From contig CAJTLX010000020.1 of NCBI GenBank assembly GCA_910577165.1, positions 1 to 49,594 on the forward strand: a DNA stretch of 49,594 bases. Reading direction: 5' to 3'. This document shows positions 43,261 to 49,594 of the stretch, piece by piece. Each line of letters opens with the position of its first letter. The first letter of the stretch is position 1. The position numbers and the translations under genes were made by a program. This DNA is from an uncultured Lachnospiraceae bacterium (GTDB lineage: Bacteria; Bacillota; Clostridia; Lachnospirales; Lachnospiraceae). The notes under the pieces were generated by a model. It saw only the letters and a list, made by a program, of their open reading frames with translations, ran no database searches and was not told where the DNA came from.

Positions 43261-45027
43261 ATGCAGAAAATACAGAATCCAATCCTTCGTGGTTTCCATC
43301 CGGATCCTTCGATTATCCGGGTGGGGGAGGATTACTATATCGCCACTTCAACATTTGAGTGGTGGCCGGGTGTGCGCTTACACCATTCAAGAGATTTAAT
43401 TCACTGGGAGTTTATTGGCTACCCCCTCACTCGCCTCTCACAGCTTGATCTGCGCGGGGTGGGACCTTCCCAGGGAGTCTGGGTACCATGCCTGACCTAT
43501 GATCGGGGAATATTTTGTTTAGTTTACACTGTGGTAAAGGCATTTTACTGTAATATGTACGACACGGAAAATTATCTTGTCACGGCAAATAATATTATGG
43601 GATCTTGGTCGGAGCCAATTCCCTTAAATAATTTCGGGTTTGACCCCTCTCTGTTTCATGACGAGGATGGATGCAAATATATGGTCAGTATGGTAACAGA
43701 TCATAGAATTCCTAAAAAATATGCGGGGCGGCTGGTGCTTCAGGAGTTTGATGCGAAGACAGGAAAAATGGTTGGACCTGTGCAGGATATCTACTGCGCG
43801 GATGGGATTTTTTTAGAAGGTTCGCATATTTTTAAACATCATGGCTGGTACTATTTATTTTGTGCGGATACCGGAACGGGGGAAGGGCATGGACAAACCA
43901 TCCAGCGCGCAAAAAATATCTGGGGACCTTATGAGATGTACCGCCCGGTGGATGAGAAACGAAAAGAGGGGGAGGCTTATTCCATTCTGACTTCAAGGCA
44001 TCATGAAGATATCCTACTGCAAAAGGCGGGACACTGCGATCTGGTGGAAACGCAGGATGGCGAGTGGTATGCCGTGCATCTTTGCGGGAGAGCGAGTAAG
44101 GATCGCAACCCGGAAGATGTGGCGCGCTTTGCTGGGGCAAGAAGATATATGCTTGGCAGGGAAACCGCCATCCAGAAAATGGAGTGGACAAAGGAGGACT
44201 GGCTGGTCTTGGCAGGCGGCGGAAATACGCCAAAAGATATGGTACAGGCACCGAAATGTGCAAAAAGGGGGAATAGTACCTTTTCGGAAGCGGGGGTTAT
44301 CACGGAAAAGAGAGTATCCGCACCCCGTTCCTTTACCCGCGATGATTTTAATGCCGCCGAACTTTCTTTGGACTATCAGTCCCTGCGCATTCCGATGGAC
44401 GAAGGCTATATTTCGCTTGCGGCGCGTCCGGGCTGGCTTAGAATGTACGGAAGAAGCGGTTTGGCATCCCGTTTTTCCCAGACGCTGATCGCGCGCAGAA
44501 TGACGGAGTACAATATGGAGGCAGAAACCTGTCTGGATTTCTCTCCGGAAGTATTTAAACAGATGGCAGGACTGATCTTTATGTATGATACGGAAAATTA
44601 TTTGTATTTACATATTTCGCACGATGAGGATGTAGGGAAATGTATTAGCCTGTTAAAATCGGAAAATAAGAACTATAAGTACCTCACCGATTACCTTCCG
44701 CTTGATAAAGGGCGGGATGTGATTTTGCACCTTACCGTGCGTGAGGGAATGGCACAGTTTTTTTACGGATACCAGGACGAGCAAGGAGGGAAGAAAGAAG
44801 GAGAGAATGCTATGAGGGAAGAGAGCGGAAAATCTTGTGAGAGAAAAATCCTATCTGCCCTAAAAAAAATCGGTCCGTGCATCAACGCAAGTTTTTTGTC
44901 GGACGAAGCCTGCAATGAGGGTTGGTTTACGGGGGCAATGATTGGAATTTGCTGTCAGGATTTAACTGGTTTTAGAAAATATGCGGATTTCGACTGGTTT
45001 GAAGTAAGAGCGGAAAAAGAATTATAA
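43261..45027 (+). CDS. GH43-family glycosidase (beta-xylosidase/arabinofuranosidase type)
   Basis: Intracellular glycosidase of 588 residues. The five-blade propeller carries the three GH43 acids: base aspartate in GFHPDPSIIR (D15), the pKa-modulating aspartate in FGFDPSLFHDEDG, and the acid glutamate in FLEGSHIFK. A C-terminal beta-sandwich (about 365-588) as in xylosidases caps the active site. There is no signal peptide, so it works on imported oligosaccharides. AAGGGGG lies before the ATG. It is last in the locus, before a terminator. Specificity among xylose, arabinose and galactose links is open. Confidence 0.87.
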   Translation: MQKIQNPILRGFHPDPSIIRVGEDYYIATSTFEWWPGVRLHHSRDLIHWEFIGYPLTRLSQLDLRGVGPSQGVWVPCLTYDRGIFCLVYTVVKAFYCNMYDTENYLVTANNIMGSWSEPIPLNNFGFDPSLFHDEDGCKYMVSMVTDHRIPKKYAGRLVLQEFDAKTGKMVGPVQDIYCADGIFLEGSHIFKHHGWYYLFCADTGTGEGHGQTIQRAKNIWGPYEMYRPVDEKRKEGEAYSILTSRHHEDILLQKAGHCDLVETQDGEWYAVHLCGRASKDRNPEDVARFAGARRYMLGRETAIQKMEWTKEDWLVLAGGGNTPKDMVQAPKCAKRGNSTFSEAGVITEKRVSAPRSFTRDDFNAAELSLDYQSLRIPMDEGYISLAARPGWLRMYGRSGLASRFSQTLIARRMTEYNMEAETCLDFSPEVFKQMAGLIFMYDTENYLYLHISHDEDVGKCISLLKSENKNYKYLTDYLPLDKGRDVILHLTVREGMAQFFYGYQDEQGGKKEGENAMREESGKSCERKILSALKKIGPCINASFLSDEACNEGWFTGAMIGICCQDLTGFRKYADFDWFEVRAEKEL

Positions 45028-45054
45028 ATTTATATTGGGAAAACGATTAAAAAG

Positions 45055-45094
45055 GTGCGAAATAGCAGTGATAACGGTTGTTTCGCACTCTTTT
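45055..45094 (+). terminator. Terminator of the polysaccharide locus
   Basis: GTGCGAAA / TTTCGCAC (8 bp) with an 18-base loop, followed by TCTTTTTG. Confidence 0.8.
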
Positions 45095-45134
45095 TGAATT
45101 AGATTTAAAAAAGACTTTGTTTCTGCGATCAATA

Positions 45135-45163
45135 TTGCAGACATTACTTCTCCATGCTATAAT
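45135..45163 (+). promoter_or_regulatory. Promoter of the endonuclease V gene
   Basis: TTGCAG, 17 bases, TATAAT. A hairpin ACTGCTTT-AA-AAAGCAGT (45183-45200) lies in the leader. Confidence 0.65.
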
Positions 45164-45299
45164 ATGCTAAAGATGAAAGGAAACTGCTTTAAAAAGCAGT
45201 GGTAAAATATCGAAAAATATAGAATGGACATTGGGAAAGAAGAGCATATGGCAGAATTTGATATGGGGAGAAAAAACTCAGAAAGGTTGGACGGTGAGA

Positions 45300-46049
45300 A
45301 TGTTTGAGGATAAGAAAGAACAGGACTACATCCGGGAACAAAATGAATTGAAACAGAAAATCGATCGAAAAAACTCGGTTGATCTGGAAAAAATTCGTAT
45401 GGTAGCAGGAGTGGATCTGGCATATTGGAAACTGGGGGGAAATAAGAAGGAGGGTGGCAAAGTCAGGAGCGAGGAGAGCGAGTATGCGGTTTGCTGTATT
45501 GTGGTGCTGGATTACCGCACTCATAAAGTAGTCGAGCGGACAAGTTTTACAAAGCAGATGGAAGTACCCTACATCCCCAGCTGCCTTGCATACCGGGAAA
45601 TTCCGGTTTTTTTAGAGGCGTATAAGAAATTGAAGGTAGAACCGGAAGTTCTCTTTTTTGATGGAAACGGATATTTGCATCCAAGACATATGGGGCTTGC
45701 TACACACGCGGGAATTCTGTTGAACAAGGCTTCGGTCGGAGTGGCGAAAACATATTATAGAGTGGGGGATGTGGATTTTGTTATGCCGGAAGACAGAGCT
45801 GGAGCCAGCACGGATATTGCGGTGGAAGGGGAAGTTTATGGAAGAGTTTTGCGTACTCATCCGGGGGTAAAGCCAGTTTTTGTATCCGTGGGAAACAAAA
45901 TTGATCTGGATACAGCAGTGCGAATGGCAATGACACTGACGGAGAAAGAGAGCCATATTCCACTGCCAACCAGACTTGCGGATCTGATGACACATGAGGA
46001 GAGGAGGAGGCTTTTGGAGGAGGGAGTGGAAATGGGGAAAATAGAGTAA
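45300..46049 (+). CDS. nfi: Endonuclease V
   Basis: DNA/RNA repair nuclease (249 residues) that cuts one phosphodiester bond beyond deaminated purines such as inosine. RNase H-like fold motifs are complete: VAGVDLAYW with the first metal aspartate, YIPSCLAYREIPVFL with the wedge PYIP and the glutamate, FFDGNGYLHPRHMGLATH with the second aspartate, and VSVGNKIDL near the end. The frame opens 69 bases earlier at TTG, but I choose the ATG behind GGTGAG since the family begins around this point. It has its own promoter and no operon partner. Confidence 0.9.
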   Translation: MFEDKKEQDYIREQNELKQKIDRKNSVDLEKIRMVAGVDLAYWKLGGNKKEGGKVRSEESEYAVCCIVVLDYRTHKVVERTSFTKQMEVPYIPSCLAYREIPVFLEAYKKLKVEPEVLFFDGNGYLHPRHMGLATHAGILLNKASVGVAKTYYRVGDVDFVMPEDRAGASTDIAVEGEVYGRVLRTHPGVKPVFVSVGNKIDLDTAVRMAMTLTEKESHIPLPTRLADLMTHEERRRLLEEGVEMGKIE

Positions 46050-46123
46050 AAAAGCACCAGTAAGAAAAAATGGTTCCAAAGTTTCTAATTATTTCTATAT
46101 TTAGCAAAAAATGATATAGGCTA

Positions 46124-46152
46124 TTGAAAAATTTTGTTTGTCGTGGTAGAAT
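46124..46152 (+). promoter_or_regulatory. Promoter of a candidate small RNA
   Basis: TTGAAA, 17 bases, TAGAAT, with no reading frame behind it but a structured stretch starting at the expected start site. Confidence 0.65.
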
Positions 46153-46157
46153 GTCAA

Positions 46158-46288
46158 TGAGTGTCGCCAAGATGGTAAGTGGCTGGCTCTCTTCGTGAGG
46201 GCAATGCCACCGCTGGTGGCAATGTGACCCTCCGTTTACATAGAAACCTGAAAGGATTTCTCGTCCTTTCCCATTACTCTTTCTTTTA
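46158..46288 (+). ncRNA. Candidate small structured RNA, family unknown
   Basis: A gene-free segment of about 130 bases behind a good promoter. It folds into GAGGG...CCCTC around TGCCACC-GCT-GGTGGCA (7 perfect pairs). A second stem GAAAGGA-TTTCTCG-TCCTTTC follows, and then a pyrimidine- and U-rich run (CTCTTTCTTTT) that could end transcription. I did not recognise a known riboswitch, tRNA or 6S pattern. Confidence 0.45.
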
Positions 46289-46459
46289 CAAACTTAGTAA
46301 GTTCCAAAGGATTTCAGTATTTGATATCTCTTATTAGATCCAGCTCAATTGAAATATTAAGGGAAAGGTTAAAATCTTTAATTTTTGTAATGTGGGAATA
46401 TGTAAGTTCTCCGCAAGAATTGTACCAAAAAATAATTGCAAATTTACTGCTGAATATAG
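46289..46459. other. AT-rich spacer without supported gene
   Basis: A forward frame of about 60 codons without a good start runs through here into the hairpin repeat; it is probably chance or relic. Nothing else was seen. Confidence 0.3.
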
Positions 46460-46515
46460 TATGCGGGTCGCGCGGCAAGTAGGAGAGGGAAACTTTCCCC
46501 ACTCAATTGGGCAAT
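46460..46515 (+). repeat. Dispersed hairpin repeat, copy 2
   Basis: GCGGGTCGCGCG then AAGTAGGAGAGGGAAA, CTTTCCCCACT and CAATTGGGCAATATG. It shares GGGTCGCGCG and AGTAGGA with copy 1 and has a hairpin GGGAAA-C-TTTCCC in the same position, so it is related but diverged. Confidence 0.5.
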
Positions 46516-46567
46516 ATGAGGCTCTATATTCTTGTAAAAAAGTTAAAATTGAAGAATAAAATCTTAG

Positions 46568-46602
46568 ATGGACAAATAATTGTCCATTACGAATGATATA
46601 AT
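46568..46602 (+). promoter_or_regulatory. Operator/extended -10 promoter unit, copy 1
   Basis: Perfect palindrome ATGGACAA-ATAA-TTGTCCAT sits where a -35 would be, with an extended -10 TGATATAAT starting its hexamer 29 bases after the palindrome start. The same arrangement with identical spacing recurs at 47200. No gene follows on this strand. Confidence 0.6.
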
Positions 46603-46701
46603 ATCGTTAATTATTAAATCTGTGCTGATTTGTCTTTGATTAAGAAGATTTTTTGATAAATCAATCATTTTATTGAATTTTTAACTTAAAAAAGCGTAAA
46701 C

Positions 46702-46750
46702 AAAAAAAAGACTGATGCCAAAATGAATTTTTTGTTTTTGGACATTAGCC
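46702..46750 (-). terminator. Terminator of the ribbon-helix-helix gene
   Basis: On the reverse strand GGCTAATG(T)CCAAAA pairs with TTTTGGCATCAGTC (one bulge, one mismatch) and is followed by eight T residues. Confidence 0.75.
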
Positions 46751-46846
46751 TGTGTGTCTTTACAATAATAAATAAAAAAATTGCAGAATAGTGATATAAC
46801 CTATATGGAAATGAAAATAATCATTTTATTTTTATTTTGTAAAATC

Positions 46847-47029
46847 TTATTTTTCGTCGTGAATTTCCATATTGTCAAGAGCATACTGCAAAGCTCGGTT
46901 GATAAGTTCGTTTCGAGAATGGTTTGTTTTAGCAGAAAGTTTATTATATTTTTCCTGCAGAACCCGATCAATGCGAATTGTCATGGTGACAGTCCTATCT
47001 TCCTTGGGTGTTATAATAAATTTTTCCAT
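46847..47029 (-). CDS. Ribbon-helix-helix (CopG/Arc-like) DNA-binding protein
   Basis: A 60-residue protein with the ribbon-helix-helix pattern: a beta strand VTMTIRID (residues 14-21) followed by two helices, LQEKYNKLSAKTN and SRNELINRALQYALDNM. Such dimers repress their own promoters and often act as antitoxins or plasmid-type regulators; no toxin is adjacent. TGGAGGA lies before the ATG. A near-perfect inverted repeat overlaps its promoter. It has its own terminator, so it is a complete small transcription unit between two matching operator units on the other strand. Confidence 0.82.
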   Translation of the reverse strand: MEKFIITPKEDRTVTMTIRIDRVLQEKYNKLSAKTNHSRNELINRALQYALDNMEIHDEK

Positions 47030-47050
47030 AATACAGTTCCTCCATCGCTG

Positions 47051-47075
47051 TTGATTACATTATAGTGTAAATCAA
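47051..47075 (-). promoter_or_regulatory. Promoter and likely operator of the ribbon-helix-helix gene
   Basis: The inverted repeat TTGATTACA / TGTAAATCAA (one extra A) covers a reverse-strand TATAAT about 30 bases before the gene, fitting autorepression by the encoded protein. Confidence 0.6.
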
Positions 47076-47199
47076 GGCTTGTCAGTAGTACCACAAAATA
47101 ATTTTAATTTTACACTGTATATTCAAGGCTGATTGTGTTACAATAGATTCCGAACAAGAAATTGATCAAAATTTGTTGATGATAGAAGAGAAAAAATTA

Positions 47200-47237
47200 T
47201 ATATGGACAACCGCTTGTCCATATAAAGTGATATAAT
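47200..47237 (+). promoter_or_regulatory. Operator/extended -10 promoter unit, copy 2
   Basis: Perfect 11-bp-arm palindrome TATATGGACAA-CCGC-TTGTCCATATA followed by extended -10 TGATATAAT and then GCGTTA. The core and the 29-base offset to the -10 match copy 1. It drives the WYL-domain remnant. Confidence 0.7.
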
Positions 47238-47287
47238 AGCGTTATAAAAACAGGATTTTGAAAATCCAAGGCAGAAAGGGCGATAAC

Positions 47288-47825
47288 GTGGACGAGAAAA
47301 AGGAGCAAGACCAAGGGGAAAGGGAGAAGTTAAGGATGGAGCAGGAAAAGGAGGGGAAAACCAAAGAGGAGAAAAAGACAGGAGTGCGTGAAGTCCATTT
47401 TCAGGCAAAGTCAAAAGAGGAAAACTATGTTGTGATGGATTACCAGAAATTGAAAAAACAGAGCGAAAAGAGAACTTATACAGCGAAAGGTAAAGCCCTT
47501 AGCCATTATGTTTTCAGAGTACTATTTTTATCTTTTAGCCTATATTGCCGATGAGGAAGTGCGCAGGGAACATAATTTGCCGGAGGGGGAGTTTTATCCT
47601 ACGATTTACCGAATTGACCGGATTAAGAGTATGAAAATCTTGGACGAGCATTTCAGTATCCCTTATGCCACCCGCTTTGAGGAGGGAGAATTTCGAAAGC
47701 GGGTGCAGTTTATGTATGGGGGAAAACTGCGAAGAGTTAAGTTTTGGTACAGGGGAATCAATATTGAGGAAATCGTTTATGGGATTGTCCATAATAATGC
47801 TGAATGGTATAAAGAGAAATATTAA
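47288..47825 (+). pseudogene. WYL-domain regulator remnant, frameshifted
   Basis: The first frame starts at GTG behind AAAGGG and reads a glutamate- and lysine-rich segment, then YVVMDYQKLKKQSEKRTYTA and GKALSHYV. The C-terminal half lies in another frame from 47508: MFSEYYFYLLAYIAD, FYPTIYRIDRIKSMKIL and GGKLRRVKFWYRG, which is the ligand-binding WYL fold. Related proteins read straight through (SPYYFMFSEYYFYL), so a small indel near 47500 broke the gene. The amino-terminal helix-turn-helix expected of a regulator is absent. The 105-residue C-terminal piece could be made alone from ATG 47508 but has no good ribosome binding site. Confidence 0.65.
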
Positions 47826-48039
47826 AAAATTCCTCTTCCTTAATTAAAGTGCTGAAACACTATATTTTATCCGGGGTTAAAAATTTTCAAAGGTTGTAAA
47901 GTGGTGATTTTTTTGATTATGGATGTAATTTTCATAAATTCATGGAATTACAGATATTTTCTGTTGGATACCTTTGGAATATAGAGTAGAAATAAAGAAA
48001 GAGAAAAAGTATATTGTTTAATAAATGTTGGAGGCAGTT
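47826..48039. other. AT-rich spacer
   Basis: No gene, clear promoter or terminator was recognised in this stretch apart from the ribosome binding site TTGGAGG for the next gene. Confidence 0.3.
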
Positions 48040-49080
48040 ATGGCATCAGATTATAGAATTGGTTCATTTAATATACAAAAGCTTGGAAGAAATTCTATGT
48101 TGAGAAAAGATCTTAAAAATATTGCTGAAATAATCAGAAGTAATAACCTAGATATTGTTGCAGCGCAGGAAATATCGAGTAAAGAAGCATTGAGGGAAAT
48201 AATGGTGTGCTTAGATGGAAGTATAGTATCAGAAGGCGTGAGTGCTACGTCGAATGCAAGAGATTCATTTTCATATGAAACTAGAAATTGGGAAGGCAGA
48301 TGGGCAAAACCAATTTCTCGGATTGGTGGAAAAAGTGCTGAAGAAGGCTATGCATTTATCTGGCTGAAACGAAGAATTGGGCTGCCAATAAATAAGCATG
48401 GTGATACAGGGGAACCCGACATATATTTAAATGGAAGAAAGACTATAAGACCACCTTTTTATGGATGTTTTGTAGTCAAAAGCTGTAACGCCGAAATAAG
48501 ATTGATTAATACACATATTATTTTTAAGAAAAGTCCTACAGAAGATTCAGAATTTGAGGGAGAATCTTCTGATAATGATTATGAAGAGAGAATAAGGGAG
48601 TACAAGATCTTAGCAAATGAGATTTATCAGAGGGTTTATGCAGGGCATATTGGAACGAAACAAGTATTAACCTTTATTCTAGGGGATTATAATATGTGTT
48701 TGCAAAACTCTAATTCATCTAATTTAAGAGCAGTAATGCCAATAGAAGTGCAAAGGCTTGAATATGGAAAGCATGTGATAAAAACCATACAAGACCAAAA
48801 AACAACAATAAAAGGAAGATCAAGAAAAAATCCAGAAACCATATATTATGGCGAGGATAATCTCGCAAATAATTATGATCATTTTTCATATGAAGAAAAA
48901 TTAGAAGATAGTATTGGAATTATCGGAAAAAGAATTGATGCGGAGAACTTGTATCAGGGGAAATATCAAGAACTACAAGATGCAAATAGTAATACTTTAA
49001 GAAATCAATACGAAGCATATAGAATGTTAATATCAGATCATCTTCCAATAATAATGACACTATCAATAACTAAAAGATAA
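48040..49080 (+). CDS. Endonuclease/exonuclease/phosphatase (EEP)-fold protein
   Basis: A 346-residue protein of the DNase I/EEP superfamily, hydrolysing phosphodiesters or phosphate esters. Motifs in order: IGSFNIQKLG, DIVAAQEIS with the metal glutamate, LINTHIIF, FILGDYNM (aspartate and asparagine), NNYDHF and the closing SDHLPI with the catalytic histidine. There is no signal peptide, so it works in the cytoplasm, likely on nucleic acid. The start is the ATG seven bases after TTGGAGG rather than the ATG 15 bases earlier. Base and codon use is AT-rich relative to the first 45 kb, suggesting acquisition. The next small gene follows in 18 bases. Confidence 0.83.
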   Translation: MASDYRIGSFNIQKLGRNSMLRKDLKNIAEIIRSNNLDIVAAQEISSKEALREIMVCLDGSIVSEGVSATSNARDSFSYETRNWEGRWAKPISRIGGKSAEEGYAFIWLKRRIGLPINKHGDTGEPDIYLNGRKTIRPPFYGCFVVKSCNAEIRLINTHIIFKKSPTEDSEFEGESSDNDYEERIREYKILANEIYQRVYAGHIGTKQVLTFILGDYNMCLQNSNSSNLRAVMPIEVQRLEYGKHVIKTIQDQKTTIKGRSRKNPETIYYGEDNLANNYDHFSYEEKLEDSIGIIGKRIDAENLYQGKYQELQDANSNTLRNQYEAYRMLISDHLPIIMTLSITKR

Positions 49081-49098
49081 TGAAGGGAGATACATAGA

Positions 49099-49251
49099 AT
49101 GGAAATTTTTGATAAAAAGGAAAAAATGGATTTGCTTCAAAAGACGCAATATAATTTGGAGCAGTCACAGAAAAATATAGAAACTTTAGCACTATTAATA
49201 CCGATTGAAAAAAAAGAATTTTCAGTTGTAGAGAGAGAGTTTAGGAAATGA
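49099..49251 (+). pseudogene. Small hypothetical gene, 5' part, likely frameshifted at a GA repeat
   Basis: A 50-codon frame behind GAAGGGAGA, 18 bases after the EEP gene (MEIFDKKEKMDLLQKTQYNL, then QSQKNIETLALLIP). It ends just after GTAGAGAGAGAG. One extra GA unit would join it smoothly (VERESLGNEPEEN) to the following frame. The protein is unknown; the sequence looks helical and charged. Confidence 0.5.
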
Positions 49252-49276
49252 ACCGGAAGAAAATATTACACCGATT

Positions 49277-49570
49277 ATGGCAGCATATGTGCTTAATCCT
49301 TGTACTGTATCCGTCACCCAGATTATAGATTATAAGGATTTAAATATCATGGAACAAGAATATGAAATGATACTGAATAATTTAAATTTGCAAAATATGT
49401 TGGATGATGATGCACTCCTAGATATATTAAAACAGATTTTAAATACAGTTACATTTTTTAAAATTGATCAGAAAGAGAGAGAATTTTTCCATCAAAGAAT
49501 TCCTCAGATAAAGAAAGGGTATCCATCCCTTTTGCCTCATCGATTGTATTTCTGGTTTACTCATCAATGA
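49277..49570 (+). pseudogene. Small hypothetical gene, 3' part
   Basis: A 97-codon frame (AYVLNPCTVSVTQIIDY, MLDDDALLDILKQIL, KIDQKEREFFHQR) that is open upstream to the GA repeat and therefore probably belongs with the preceding fragment, giving one protein of about 155 residues with the EEP gene as operon partner. Its last 25 residues change character, so the 3' end may be altered too. Function unknown. The window ends 24 bases later. Confidence 0.5.
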
Positions 49571-49594
49571 GAAAACGACCACCGCCGAAGTCCC

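Noticed and set aside
46314..46502. A 62-codon reverse frame in the AT-rich spacer
   Set aside because: Its start region is made of the dispersed hairpin repeat, it has no ribosome binding site and no family resemblance.
46781..47065. A 94-codon forward frame opposite the ribbon-helix-helix gene
   Set aside because: Antisense to a small gene with clear motif, ribosome binding site and promoter; its hydrophobic look comes from AT-rich sequence.

Overview
The window looks like a chromosomal segment of a gut-type Lachnospiraceae (Clostridia, Firmicutes). This rests on gene content and style: NatA/NatB ABC exporters, YhaO/YhaN-type nuclease genes, BlaI/M56 pair, GH94 phosphorylase, DUF5696 protein with LplB/YtcP-like permeases, strong purine-rich ribosome binding sites, and TTGACA/TATAAT promoters with U-tract terminators. 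No species name can be given. No rRNA, tRNA, CRISPR array or intact transposase was seen.

Layout. Positions 1-3.4 kb: end of an ABC exporter operon (ATPase cut by the window edge, two ABC-2 permeases). 3.4-3.8 kb: internally deleted remnant of a GH2 beta-glucuronidase. 4-7.8 kb: SbcD/SbcC-like pair of the YhaO/YhaN type. 7.9-9.8 kb, reverse strand: a two-gene RNA-repair cassette (ATP-dependent RNA ligase plus HD-phosphoesterase/polynucleotide kinase). 10.2-11.8 kb: small hypothetical genes and an MBL-fold protein. 12.1-14.8 kb: BlaI-like repressor and M56 sensor protease behind a promoter buried in dyad operators. 15-18 kb: MBOAT acyltransferase and its DHHW partner. 18.2-18.8 kb: a c-di-GMP-I riboswitch with its own promoter and terminator, followed by about 460 bases with no convincing gene but several hairpins. 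18.9-21.4 kb: GH94 cellobiose phosphorylase. 21.6-24.8 kb: Nudix-pyrC-pyrF operon. 25-26.6 kb: a serpin and a small gene. 26.7-28.4 kb, reverse: a lipoprotein with six PepSY repeats, two of them in near-identical 285-bp tandem units.

28.8-45 kb is a plant or host polysaccharide locus: two GH28 paralogues, a membrane-anchored AraC regulator, a DUF5696 protein, two sugar ABC permeases, a solute-binding protein that is broken and rearranged, a heparinase II/III-like gene cut by one stop codon, and a GH43 enzyme. The enzymes would attack a pectin- or glycosaminoglycan-like polymer, the binding protein and permeases import the products, and the AraC protein would switch the locus on. The transporter part is probably damaged: the first binding-protein gene stops after about 310 residues, and the second permease has lost its last membrane helix and runs in frame into a binding-protein domain.

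45-49.6 kb: endonuclease V, then a more AT-rich stretch with a candidate small RNA, a dispersed hairpin repeat, two matching operator/promoter units, a ribbon-helix-helix regulator, a frameshifted WYL-domain remnant, an endonuclease/exonuclease/phosphatase-fold protein and a small gene pair that looks like one gene split at a GA repeat.

Recurring themes are gene decay (GH2, solute-binding protein, heparinase-like gene, WYL, last gene) and RNA biology (RNA repair cassette, riboswitch with orphan transcript, candidate small RNA). All calls are from reading the sequence; no database search was run.
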